5,052 nucleotides of DNA from Clostridia bacterium (GTDB taxonomy: Bacteria; Bacillota; Clostridia; Oscillospirales; CAG-272), in assembly GCA_017457465.1 (NCBI GenBank), contig JAFTHJ010000148.1, positions 1 to 5,052 of the forward strand, written 5' to 3'. Below the pieces are notes generated by a model. The model was not told the DNA's origin. It did no database searches and was given only the letters and a program-made list of their open reading frames with translations. Numbering within the stretch: the stretch's first letter is position 1; each line of letters begins with the position of its first letter. This document shows positions 1 to 5,052 of the stretch, piece by piece. The position numbers were made by a program, and so were the translations under genes.

Positions 1-92
1 CACCTATCGCTTGTGAAGAGGGACTCCGTTTCGCTATCCGTGAGGGTGGTAGAACCGTTGGATCCGGCGTCGTTTCTTCCATCATTGAGTAA
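1..92 (+). CDS. tuf: Elongation factor Tu, C-terminal end (partial)
   Basis: This is the last 29 codons of EF-Tu, the GTPase that carries aminoacyl-tRNA to the ribosome; the rest lies upstream of the window. Reading from base 3, the translation runs PIACEEGLRFAIREGGRTVG and then SGVVSSIIE before a TAA stop at 90-92. This matches the highly conserved end of EF-Tu domain 3, in which the RFAIREGGRTVGSGVV segment is nearly invariant in bacteria. The SSIIE ending varies between lineages and fits a clostridial protein. The reading frame is intact, with no sign of decay. A hairpin 33 bases after the stop probably ends the transcript. The fragment cannot show whether this is the only tuf copy or whether it belongs to a str operon. 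Confidence 0.96.
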   Translation, partial: PIACEEGLRFAIREGGRTVGSGVVSSIIE

Positions 93-112
93 TTTATTAC
101 TTGACTGATAAT
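85..112 (+). promoter_or_regulatory. Candidate sigma-A promoter for the ribU leader
   Basis: TTGAGT (85-90) and GATAAT (107-112) are separated by 16 bases and resemble a -35/-10 pair (4/6 and 5/6 matches). The -35 box overlaps the tuf stop codon. Transcription would start near 119, just before the hairpin at 125-155, so that hairpin would lie at the 5' end of the ribU leader. This is the best match I found ahead of the riboswitch, but such matches arise by chance in A+T-rich DNA. Read-through from tuf is the alternative. Confidence 0.3.
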
Positions 113-124
113 TAAAACGATGAA

Positions 125-160
125 GCATCGGGGATTGCTTTGCAATCCCCGATGCAAAAA
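125..160 (+). terminator. Perfect 14-bp hairpin after tuf, probable terminator
   Basis: GCATCGGGGATTGC (125-138) and GCAATCCCCGATGC (142-155) are exact reverse complements around a three-base TTT loop (139-141). The stem is G+C-rich and very stable. Its position 33 bases after the tuf stop makes it the natural tuf terminator. The tail is AAAAATTT rather than a run of T, so intrinsic termination may be leaky. If the candidate promoter at 85-112 is used, the hairpin would instead be a 5'-end structure of the ribU transcript. Its arms share sequence with the FMN riboswitch downstream. Confidence 0.65.
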
Positions 161-179
161 TTTACGGTCGCATATTGCG

Positions 180-287
180 AACTTCGGGGATTGGTGAGAT
201 TCCATACCGGCGGTAAAGCCCGCGAACTCGAAAGAGCCGAACAGGTGAGATTCCTGTGCCGACGGTAAAGTCCGGACGAGAGAAGAT
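180..287 (+). ncRNA. FMN riboswitch (RFN element)
   Basis: The segment carries the conserved blocks of the RFN aptamer in order: CTTCGGGG at the start (182-189), GGTGAGATTCC, ACCGGCGGTAAAGCCCGCGA, a variable stem (CTC-GAAA-GAG), the stem ACAGG/CCTGT (241-245 and 253-257) around TGAGATT, then GCCGACGGTAAAGTCCGGA and the closing GAGAAGAT. The closing helix P1 pairs CTTC (182-185) with GAAG (282-285). In the established mechanism, FMN bound to the nascent RNA stabilises this fold and turns off riboflavin synthesis or uptake genes. Here it is followed at once by an intrinsic terminator and then ribU, so excess FMN should stop ribU transcription. The aptamer blocks look intact, and the outer P1 boundaries are approximate. 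Confidence 0.96.
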
Positions 288-300
288 ATAGTGATTATCC

Positions 301-327
301 CCGAATACTGTATGTATTCGGTTTTTT
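301..327 (+). terminator. Riboswitch-controlled intrinsic terminator of ribU
   Basis: CCGAATAC (301-308) pairs perfectly with GTATTCGG (314-321) across a five-base loop, and six T follow (322-327). This is a standard intrinsic terminator lying 14 bases after the FMN aptamer and 69 bases before the ribU start, so it is the expression platform. Its left arm belongs to ATCCCCGAA (297-305), which is also complementary to the 5' strand of the aptamer (183-191). The terminator and that alternative pairing therefore exclude one another. With FMN bound, the aptamer keeps 183-191 and the terminator forms. Without FMN, the antiterminator can form. Confidence 0.88.
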
Positions 328-384
328 CTTCTACATTCGGTGTTCGGTCAGCTTACGTTATCTTCTCCCTGATTTTTGATACAT

Positions 385-390
385 GGGAGA
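385..390 (+). promoter_or_regulatory. Ribosome binding site fixing the ribU start
   Basis: GGGAGA lies five bases before the ATG at 396. The reading frame is open back to a GTG at 291, but that codon precedes the riboswitch terminator and has no Shine-Dalgarno sequence. The ATG at 396 is therefore the start. Confidence 0.8.
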
Positions 391-395
391 ATATT

Positions 396-1061
396 ATGAG
401 AAAAAACACACAAAGAATAAAAACATTGGTCGCGATAGCAATGTTTTCTGCACTTGCTTACGCTTCGATGTTTGTGATTAAAATTCCGGTGCAGTTTTTG
501 GACCTTGAAATAAAGGATTCGATTACTGTGCTTTGCGGACTGATTTTTGGTCCTCTTGCCGCTGTTTCGGTTTCGGTTGTAGTTCCGCTCATACAGCTTA
601 TGACTATAAGCAGTACAGGCTGGTATGGGCTTGTTATGAATATTTTGTCCTCACTTTCATTTTCGCTGACTGTCAGTCTGATATATAAATACAGAAAGAC
701 CTTTTACGGAGCTATTACGGCACTCATTTCGGGTGTTCTGGCAATGACAGCGGTTATGATGTTGGCAAATCTCTTTATAACTCCATTTTATATGGGAGTT
801 CCGAGAAGCGATGTGGTATCCTTGATTCCTACGCTTTTGCTGCCTTTTAATCTTGTAAAGGCAATACTTAACGCGGCGATAGTGCTTATGTTCTATAAGC
901 CTGTGTCTACGATAATGAAGGGTATAGGCGTTATTGAGACATCAGGCGATAGTGTGACGAATAATACAAATTCTATCGCAAGAAATATTGTGGTTACAGT
1001 GATATCCGCGGTAATCATAGTGCTGTCGCTTGTTATAGTTTTTTTCGTTATTGGAAAATAG
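396..1061 (+). CDS. ribU: Riboflavin ECF transporter S component RibU
   Basis: A 221-residue membrane protein that captures riboflavin (and in known homologues FMN or roseoflavin) and works with the shared EcfT/EcfA/EcfA' module to import it. Assignment rests on the FMN riboswitch ahead of it and on RibU-like sequence: an N-terminal hydrophobic helix after a basic start (residues 9-29), a loop containing QFLDLEIKDS (33-42), the TGWYGLVMN segment (74-82), and the NLFITPFYMGVP and LLPFNLVKAILNA segments (125-136 and 148-160). About six helices fill residues 9-167, as expected for an S component. Unlike a minimal RibU of about 190-200 residues, it continues through a polar linker (about 180-195) into a further hydrophobic helix (about 197-219). 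No ECF ATPase or T-component genes are adjacent, so it presumably uses a shared module encoded elsewhere. Expression is expected to fall when FMN is plentiful. Confidence 0.92.
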   Translation: MRKNTQRIKTLVAIAMFSALAYASMFVIKIPVQFLDLEIKDSITVLCGLIFGPLAAVSVSVVVPLIQLMTISSTGWYGLVMNILSSLSFSLTVSLIYKYRKTFYGAITALISGVLAMTAVMMLANLFITPFYMGVPRSDVVSLIPTLLLPFNLVKAILNAAIVLMFYKPVSTIMKGIGVIETSGDSVTNNTNSIARNIVVTVISAVIIVLSLVIVFFVIGK

Positions 1062-1149
1062 TTATCTGTCGGAACAGTGAGATTTTTGTTGATTAAACAA
1101 ATATTTTAGAATAATTTATTTATATTATAGTGAATTTGAGAAAAAACAG

Positions 1150-1178
1150 TTGATTTTAACGATAAAATAGTGTAAAAT
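1150..1178 (+). promoter_or_regulatory. Candidate sigma-A promoter for the popT-metK operon
   Basis: TTGATT (1150-1155) and TAAAAT (1173-1178) are 17 bases apart, giving a plausible -35/-10 pair with ideal spacing (4/6 and 5/6 matches). Transcription would start near 1185, about 60 bases before the downstream ATG. The surroundings are very A+T-rich, so chance matches are likely. The predicted start falls inside the hairpin at 1182-1212, so the promoter and a terminator role for that hairpin fit together only if the hairpin serves read-through from ribU. Confidence 0.4.
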
Positions 1179-1181
1179 AAA

Positions 1182-1212
1182 AAGAGCCATACAGGTAGTC
1201 TGTCTGGCTCTT
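1182..1212 (+). terminator. Imperfect hairpin between ribU and popT, possible terminator
   Basis: AAGAGCCATACAG (1182-1194) pairs with CTGTCTGGCTCTT (1200-1212) with one mismatch (T1190 against C1204), around a five-base GTAGT loop. A-rich sequence precedes the stem and TTAAAATTT follows, so it could act in both directions, with the better U-run on the minus strand. It probably ends ribU transcripts, although it sits 121 bases past the ribU stop and only 33 bases before the next ATG. It could instead be a 5'-end stem of the next transcript. Confidence 0.5.
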
Positions 1213-1245
1213 AAAATTTGTTAAAAATACGGGAATTGAAAAAAT

Positions 1246-2127
1246 ATGTCAGAAAATAAAAAGAATACTCCCTTAAGTATCCTTTTGTGGATGCTGCAAG
1301 GAATGATAATAGGAATAGGCGCCATATTGCCCGGAGTGAGCGGAGGAACTCTTTGCTACGCATTCGGTATGTATGATTACATCATAGAGGTGCTTTCAAA
1401 TCCGATAAAAGGAATAAAAAAGCATTGGTTTATGCTTATATTCTTCGTGCTCGGAGGAGGACTAGGATTTATAGGCTTTTCGGGACTAACAGCGGCGTTG
1501 CTTGAATGGAATGAGCCTGTCGTGTTATGTGTCTTCGTGGGACTTATCATAGGCACCCTGCCGGAGCTTTGGCGCGACAGCGGTGAGAGGGGAAGGAGCC
1601 GCGGCTCGATAATCTCACTTGTGATAAGCTTTGTCGCTATTGCCGCTCTCTTTTATCTGTGTGAGAACGCGTGGTCTATCACAATTCCCGAGAATACTCT
1701 TGGATTTGCGATATGCGGCGTTATCTGGGGCTTGAGCTTTATAGTTCCCGGGTTCAGCTCGTCGACATTGCTCCTGTTCTTCGGAATATATGAGGCTATG
1801 TCAAAGGGAATCTCAAATCTTGATTTTTCGGTAGTAATTCCTTTGGGAATCTCGATGCTTGTGATACTACTTGCCTTCTCAAGAGTTATGAAGCTTGTTT
1901 TTGAAAAGTTTCATTCAATCGCTTCGCATTGTATTTTCGGATTTGTGTTGGCGACAACTCTTATGATACTGACGAAGGATTGTATAATACAGAGCTTGTC
2001 GGTACCGAATGTATTGATATATCTGGTTTGTATCATTTGCGGTGGAGCCGTGGGCTTCTTCTTTACCGTTCTTTGCGATAAGCTGAAAGCAAAGGCGGAG
2101 GGGAATGATAATCAGCAGTCAAAATAA
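1246..2127 (+). CDS. popT: DUF368/PopT-family undecaprenyl-phosphate translocase
   Basis: A 293-residue polytopic membrane protein of the DUF368 family. Members studied in other bacteria (PopT) return undecaprenyl phosphate from the outer to the inner leaflet of the membrane, recycling the lipid carrier for peptidoglycan and teichoic acid synthesis. The family mark is two related halves, each with a PG-(V/F)-S motif: LPGVSGGT at residues 28-35 and VPGFSSSTLLLFFGIYE at 167-183. Hydrophobic segments cover roughly 11-34, 61-82, 90-107, 121-140, 150-180, 195-218, 226-242 and 254-277, and the tail is short and polar. Length is typical for the family. The Shine-Dalgarno sequence is weak (GGGA at 1231-1234, 11 bases from the ATG), but the N-terminus fits. 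metK begins 29 bases later, suggesting co-transcription. Family membership is secure; flippase function is transferred from homologues, and the gene symbol follows the family. Confidence 0.88.
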   Translation: MSENKKNTPLSILLWMLQGMIIGIGAILPGVSGGTLCYAFGMYDYIIEVLSNPIKGIKKHWFMLIFFVLGGGLGFIGFSGLTAALLEWNEPVVLCVFVGLIIGTLPELWRDSGERGRSRGSIISLVISFVAIAALFYLCENAWSITIPENTLGFAICGVIWGLSFIVPGFSSSTLLLFFGIYEAMSKGISNLDFSVVIPLGISMLVILLAFSRVMKLVFEKFHSIASHCIFGFVLATTLMILTKDCIIQSLSVPNVLIYLVCIICGGAVGFFFTVLCDKLKAKAEGNDNQQSK

Positions 2128-2156
2128 AATACGCTGGAAAAGAAAGGAATAGAAAA

Positions 2157-3341
2157 ATGAAAAAAGTACTTTTTACATCAGAATCGGTAACAGAGGGACA
2201 TCCCGATAAAATAAGCGATAAGATATCCGACGCGATACTTGACGAAATGCTTCGTCAGGACCCTATGTCGCGTGTAGCGTGTGAGACCTTTTGTACCACG
2301 GGACTCGTTGCCGTTATGGGCGAGATAACCACCAAGGCTTATGTTGATATTCAGAGTGTGGTCAGAGAGACTGTCAGAAATATAGGATATACCCGCGCGA
2401 AATACGGCTTTGACTGTGATAGCTGCGCGGTTATAAGCTCTATCCACGAGCAGTCACCCGATATCGCTATGGGCGTTGATAAGTCGCTTGAGGCTAAAGA
2501 GGGAGCGGAAGCGGATGAGTTTGACACAGGAGCGGGAGACCAGGGACTTATGTTCGGCTACGCTTGTGACGAAACCGAGGAGCTTATGCCCTTGCCGATA
2601 TCCCTCGCCCACAAACTCGCGCTCAAGCTCACAGAGGTCAGAAAGAACGGTACGCTTGATTATCTCCGTCCCGACGGAAAAACACAGGTTACCGTTGAAT
2701 ATCACGACGATACGCCTGTCAGAGTCGATACCGTCGTAATATCCTCGCAGCATAGCGACTCGGTTGAGCTTTCGCAGATAAGAGAGGATATAATCAAGTA
2801 TGTTATAAATACAACTGTTCCCGCGTCTTTGATGGATAAGGATACCAAGATATATGTCAACCCCACAGGACGCTTCGTTATAGGCGGTCCCGCGGGAGAC
2901 ACGGGACTTACGGGACGCAAGATAATAGTCGATACATACGGCGGATATTCCCGTCACGGCGGCGGAGCTTTCTCGGGTAAAGACCCGACAAAGGTCGACC
3001 GTTCCGCTTCCTACGCGGCAAGATACGTTGCGAAGAATATAGTCGCGGCTGGACTTGCCAAGAAGTGCGAGGTTCAGGTGGCATACGCTATCGGTGTGGC
3101 GAGACCTGTATCGGTTATGATAGACACCTTTGGTACGGCTCTGGCAGACGAGGCGAAGATAGCGGCGGCGGCAGACAAGCTCTTTGATTTCCGTCCCGCG
3201 GCTATAATAAAGAAATTCGACCTTCGCAGACCGATATATTGCGACCTTGCGGCATACGGACATATGGGAAGAACCGATATTGACGTTCCGTGGGAAAAGA
3301 CCGATTTGGCGGAGGCTTTGAAGGCAGAGGTACTCAAATAA
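2157..3341 (+). CDS. metK: S-adenosylmethionine synthetase
   Basis: Methionine adenosyltransferase joins methionine and ATP to make S-adenosylmethionine, releasing phosphate and pyrophosphate, in the cytoplasm as a homotetramer. The 394-residue length is normal for the family. Diagnostic residues are present: SESVTEGHPDK near the N-terminus (8-18) with the ATP-binding H15 and metal-binding D17, signature 1 GAGDQGLMFGYA (125-136), and the glycine-rich loop signature 2 GGGAFSGKDPTKVDRS (268-283). The end, ending in VPWEKTDLAEALK, also matches the family. The ATG follows GAAAGGA (2142-2148) by eight bases. No SAM riboswitch is visible in the 29-base gap or in the leader before popT, although many Firmicutes control metK that way. 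The gene reads as more G+C-rich than ribU and popT and avoids TTA, CTA and TCA codons, which leaves long open frames on the opposite strand. Confidence 0.98.
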   Translation: MKKVLFTSESVTEGHPDKISDKISDAILDEMLRQDPMSRVACETFCTTGLVAVMGEITTKAYVDIQSVVRETVRNIGYTRAKYGFDCDSCAVISSIHEQSPDIAMGVDKSLEAKEGAEADEFDTGAGDQGLMFGYACDETEELMPLPISLAHKLALKLTEVRKNGTLDYLRPDGKTQVTVEYHDDTPVRVDTVVISSQHSDSVELSQIREDIIKYVINTTVPASLMDKDTKIYVNPTGRFVIGGPAGDTGLTGRKIIVDTYGGYSRHGGGAFSGKDPTKVDRSASYAARYVAKNIVAAGLAKKCEVQVAYAIGVARPVSVMIDTFGTALADEAKIAAAADKLFDFRPAAIIKKFDLRRPIYCDLAAYGHMGRTDIDVPWEKTDLAEALKAEVLK

Positions 3342-3380
3342 AAGTGACTTGACGGAGTGGGGAAGCATATTCTGTACCGA

Positions 3381-3386
3381 GGAGGT
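3381..3386 (+). promoter_or_regulatory. Ribosome binding site fixing the start of the small membrane protein
   Basis: GGAGGT lies six bases before the ATG at 3393. The frame is also open to a GTG at 3357, which would add 12 polar residues before the membrane helix. The strong site favours the ATG. Confidence 0.85.
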
Positions 3387-3392
3387 GCGGAT

Positions 3393-3695
3393 ATGTACCT
3401 GAAAATTGCCGTCGAGATGATTGCGGCGCTGTTGGCAGTGTTTGGACTCTACAGCGCCGTTCGTCTTCTGATGCAGAAATTATTCGGAAGCGAAAAAATA
3501 TTTTTAACGGTTGAGATAAAGAGCCGAGAGGATGCCAAAAACGCCGATATGCTTATAAGAGAGGCGATGTCTGCCTTTCTTGTGACAAGCTCGTGTAGGG
3601 TAGCCGCGCTTATATCGTCCGAGTTGGCGGCAGACGCGGAGCTTATCGAGACACTCGGGCTTTGGGGTGTCGAGTGCTATATCGCGGAGGAATAG
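3393..3695 (+). CDS. Uncharacterised small protein with one N-terminal membrane helix
   Basis: I do not recognise this 100-residue protein and assign no function. Residues 5-27 form one hydrophobic helix (IAVEMIAALLAVFGLYSAV and on) with an acidic residue, E8, inside it. A positively charged stretch (R24 to K35) follows, so the rest is probably cytoplasmic. Residues 36-98 alternate predicted strands and amphipathic helices: strand IFLTVEIKS, helix REDAKNADMLIREAMSAF, strand CRVAALIS, helix AADAELIETLGLWG, strand VECYIAE. This could be a small beta-alpha-beta-alpha-beta domain, but that is an inference from pattern alone. Two cysteines (C68, C95) lie at or in predicted strands. The gene starts 51 bases after metK and ends 16 bases before recD2, each with its own strong ribosome binding site, so it is likely co-transcribed with both. 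It looks like an intact, translated gene. Confidence 0.82.
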   Translation: MYLKIAVEMIAALLAVFGLYSAVRLLMQKLFGSEKIFLTVEIKSREDAKNADMLIREAMSAFLVTSSCRVAALISSELAADAELIETLGLWGVECYIAEE

Positions 3696-3711
3696 AAAGA
3701 GGAGGAGAGCT

Positions 3712-5052
3712 ATGCAGGACACGGAAAAAAAGAATACAGACGAAAGCTCGGGACTGCAAAAGCTTGAGGGCTCTATAGAGCACGTTATCTATTCGAACGA
3801 GGATAACGGCTATGCTATTTGCGACATGGCGGTGGCTGACGACGAAATAATAACCGTAGTGGGAATACTGCCGATGGTAGCCGCGGGAGACAATATCGCG
3901 GTATACGGAAGCTGGGTACATAACCCGAAGTACGGCAGACAGTTCAGCGTTTCAAATTATGAGCGTGTTATGCCCGCGGACACCGCTTCGGTTTTGCGGT
4001 ATCTGGCGTCGGGAGCTATCAAAGGGATAGGTCCGAAGACTGCTCAAAGAATAGTCGAGATGTTCGGAGAGGATACCTTTGACGTTATCGAGAACCACCC
4101 CGACTGGCTCTCGGAGGTCAAGGGGATATCGCGCAAGTCGGCGAATGAAATATCCGAGAGATTCCGTGAACAGGCGGGAATGCGCTCGGCTATGATGTTT
4201 TTCAGAAATTATTTCGGAGCTACGCTTACTGTCAGGATATACAAGCGTTGGGGTAGCGCATCTGTCGATATCGCCAAGAAAAATCCTTACCGTCTTTGCA
4301 ACGAGATAGAGGGAATAGGGTTTGAGAAGGCTGACGCTATGGCATCCGAGCTTGGCGTTGTGAACGATAATCTTGACAGATTGATGAGCGGAATAAAATA
4401 CGTTCTGTCGCAGAACGCCAACCAGAACGGACATACCTGTCTGCCGAGAACCAAGCTCTGCGAGAGCGCCGCGAGACTTCTTGACGTGGATGTTCAGAGG
4501 GCGGACGAGGCTATCTCGGGGCTCCTCAAAAACGGAAGCTTGAGATATACGCTCTGTGACGGTGAGCAGATGATATACGACGCGCATATTTACGAGTCGG
4601 AAAAATATATCGCGGCGAAGCTTTTGCAGATAGATAAGATGTGCCTGTCGGTATCTCTGCCCGATATAGACCGCTTTATAGAGCGTGAGGAGGGCAGAAA
4701 CGGAATAAGCTATGCCTCGCTCCAGAAGGTGGCTATTTCCGACGCCTTGAGATACGGAGTTATGGTACTGACGGGAGGTCCCGGAACGGGTAAGACGACG
4801 GTAGTTAAGGCGCTTATACATATTTTTGACAGTATGGGCTTTGACATAGCCCTTGCGGCGCCTACGGGAAGAGCCGCGAAAAGACTTTCGGAATCGACCT
4901 CAATGGAGGCTAAAACGATACACCGTCTGCTTGAGATGAATTACGATAATTCCTCAACTCCCGTATTTAACAGAAACGAATTTGACCAGCTTGACCAGAA
5001 TGTTATAATTGTTGATGAGGCGTCTATGATAGACAGTATGCTTATGATGGCG
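3712..5052 (+). CDS. recD2: RecD2-family ATP-dependent 5'-3' DNA helicase (3' end outside window)
   Basis: The first 447 codons of a superfamily 1B helicase of the RecD2 (RecD-like, RecBC-independent) type, implicated elsewhere in DNA repair and replication-fork stability. The N-terminal region (about 18-85) resembles the OB-like domain of RecD2 and contains GSWVHNPKYGRQF (66-78). Two helix-hairpin-helix-like stretches follow: AIKGIGPKTAQRI (about 102-114) and WLSEVKGISRKSANEI (about 132-147). The helicase core has Walker A GGPGTGKTT (355-363), motif Ia APTGRAAKRLSE (383-394), AKTIHRLL (400-407) and motif II VDEAS (434-438) with the DE pair at 435-436. The long N-terminal extension before Walker A separates it from RecD of RecBCD. 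Complete family members have about 720-750 residues, so roughly 280-300, including motifs III-VI, are missing here. The ATG follows GGAGG (3701-3705) by six bases. The frame stays open to the last base of the window with no frameshift. Confidence 0.96.
   Translation, partial: MQDTEKKNTDESSGLQKLEGSIEHVIYSNEDNGYAICDMAVADDEIITVVGILPMVAAGDNIAVYGSWVHNPKYGRQFSVSNYERVMPADTASVLRYLASGAIKGIGPKTAQRIVEMFGEDTFDVIENHPDWLSEVKGISRKSANEISERFREQAGMRSAMMFFRNYFGATLTVRIYKRWGSASVDIAKKNPYRLCNEIEGIGFEKADAMASELGVVNDNLDRLMSGIKYVLSQNANQNGHTCLPRTKLCESAARLLDVDVQRADEAISGLLKNGSLRYTLCDGEQMIYDAHIYESEKYIAAKLLQIDKMCLSVSLPDIDRFIEREEGRNGISYASLQKVAISDALRYGVMVLTGGPGTGKTTVVKALIHIFDSMGFDIALAAPTGRAAKRLSESTSMEAKTIHRLLEMNYDNSSTPVFNRNEFDQLDQNVIIVDEASMIDSMLMMA

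Noticed and set aside
291..395. N-terminal extension of RibU from a GTG at 291 (35 extra codons)
   Set aside because: It would run through the riboswitch terminator hairpin and has no ribosome binding site, whereas the ATG at 396 has GGGAGA five bases ahead and begins a typical S-component N-terminus.
1066..1101. Small hairpins just after ribU: CTGT/ACAG (1066-1077) followed by T5, and TTTGTT/AACAAA (1085-1101)
   Set aside because: Stems of four and six mostly A-T pairs are too weak to call terminators in such A+T-rich sequence.
2128..2156. SAM riboswitch ahead of metK
   Set aside because: The gap is only 29 bases, far too short for a SAM-I aptamer, and no such motif is seen in 1062-1245 either.
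2476..2739. Plus-strand 87-codon frame inside metK
   Set aside because: It is out of frame within a strongly conserved gene, and its translation is arginine/serine-rich with no family features.
2454..3368. Long minus-strand open frame (304 codons) opposite metK
   Set aside because: It lies almost wholly within metK, has no recognisable domain, and is explained by metK avoiding codons (TTA, CTA, TCA) that read as stops on the other strand.
3342..3392. Possible terminator or riboswitch between metK and the small membrane gene
   Set aside because: No stable hairpin with a T-run and no conserved RNA motif is visible in the 51 bases, so read-through is more likely.
3952..4821. Minus-strand open frame (289 codons) opposite recD2
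   Set aside because: It is a shadow of recD2 with low-complexity arginine/serine-rich translation and no family features. The plus-strand frame carries all the RecD2 motifs.
1..5052. CRISPR arrays, insertion sequences, tRNA or rRNA genes, integration sites
   Set aside because: No regularly spaced repeats, transposase-like reading frames, inverted terminal repeats or tRNA-like cloverleaf sequences were seen on either strand.

Overview
This is chromosomal sequence from a low-to-mid G+C Firmicute, most likely a gut-type clostridium (Oscillospiraceae/Ruminococcaceae-like). That placement is an inference from the EF-Tu C-terminus, strong GGAGG-type ribosome binding sites, an FMN riboswitch ahead of a RibU-type ECF transporter subunit, frequent ATA and AGA codons, and a metK - small membrane protein - recD2 gene order. 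All genes run left to right on the + strand.

Layout: 1-92 is the last 29 codons of an elongation factor Tu gene. It is followed by a perfect 14-bp hairpin (125-155), probably the tuf terminator. At 180-287 lies a clear FMN (RFN) riboswitch, with an intrinsic terminator at 301-327 as its expression platform. The riboswitch precedes ribU (396-1061), the riboflavin-binding S component of an energy-coupling-factor transporter. An A+T-rich gap of 184 bases holds a candidate promoter and an imperfect hairpin. Then comes a probable operon: a DUF368/PopT-family undecaprenyl-phosphate translocase (1246-2127), metK encoding S-adenosylmethionine synthetase (2157-3341), an uncharacterised 100-residue protein with one membrane helix (3393-3695), and recD2 (3712 to the window edge), encoding a RecD2-family 5'-3' helicase cut off after motif II.

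The genes are mostly household functions: translation, riboflavin uptake under FMN control, lipid-carrier recycling for the cell envelope, methyl-donor synthesis and DNA repair. The short gaps between popT, metK, the small gene and recD2 (29, 51 and 16 bases), with no terminator-like hairpin seen between them, suggest co-transcription rather than a shared pathway.

I see no undescribed defence, mobile or biosynthetic system here. The most interesting material is the RNA architecture of the ribU leader. A nine-base pairing can explain antitermination directly, and the same eight-base word and its complement also form the core of the hairpin just upstream. The second point of interest is the unassigned small membrane protein between metK and recD2.
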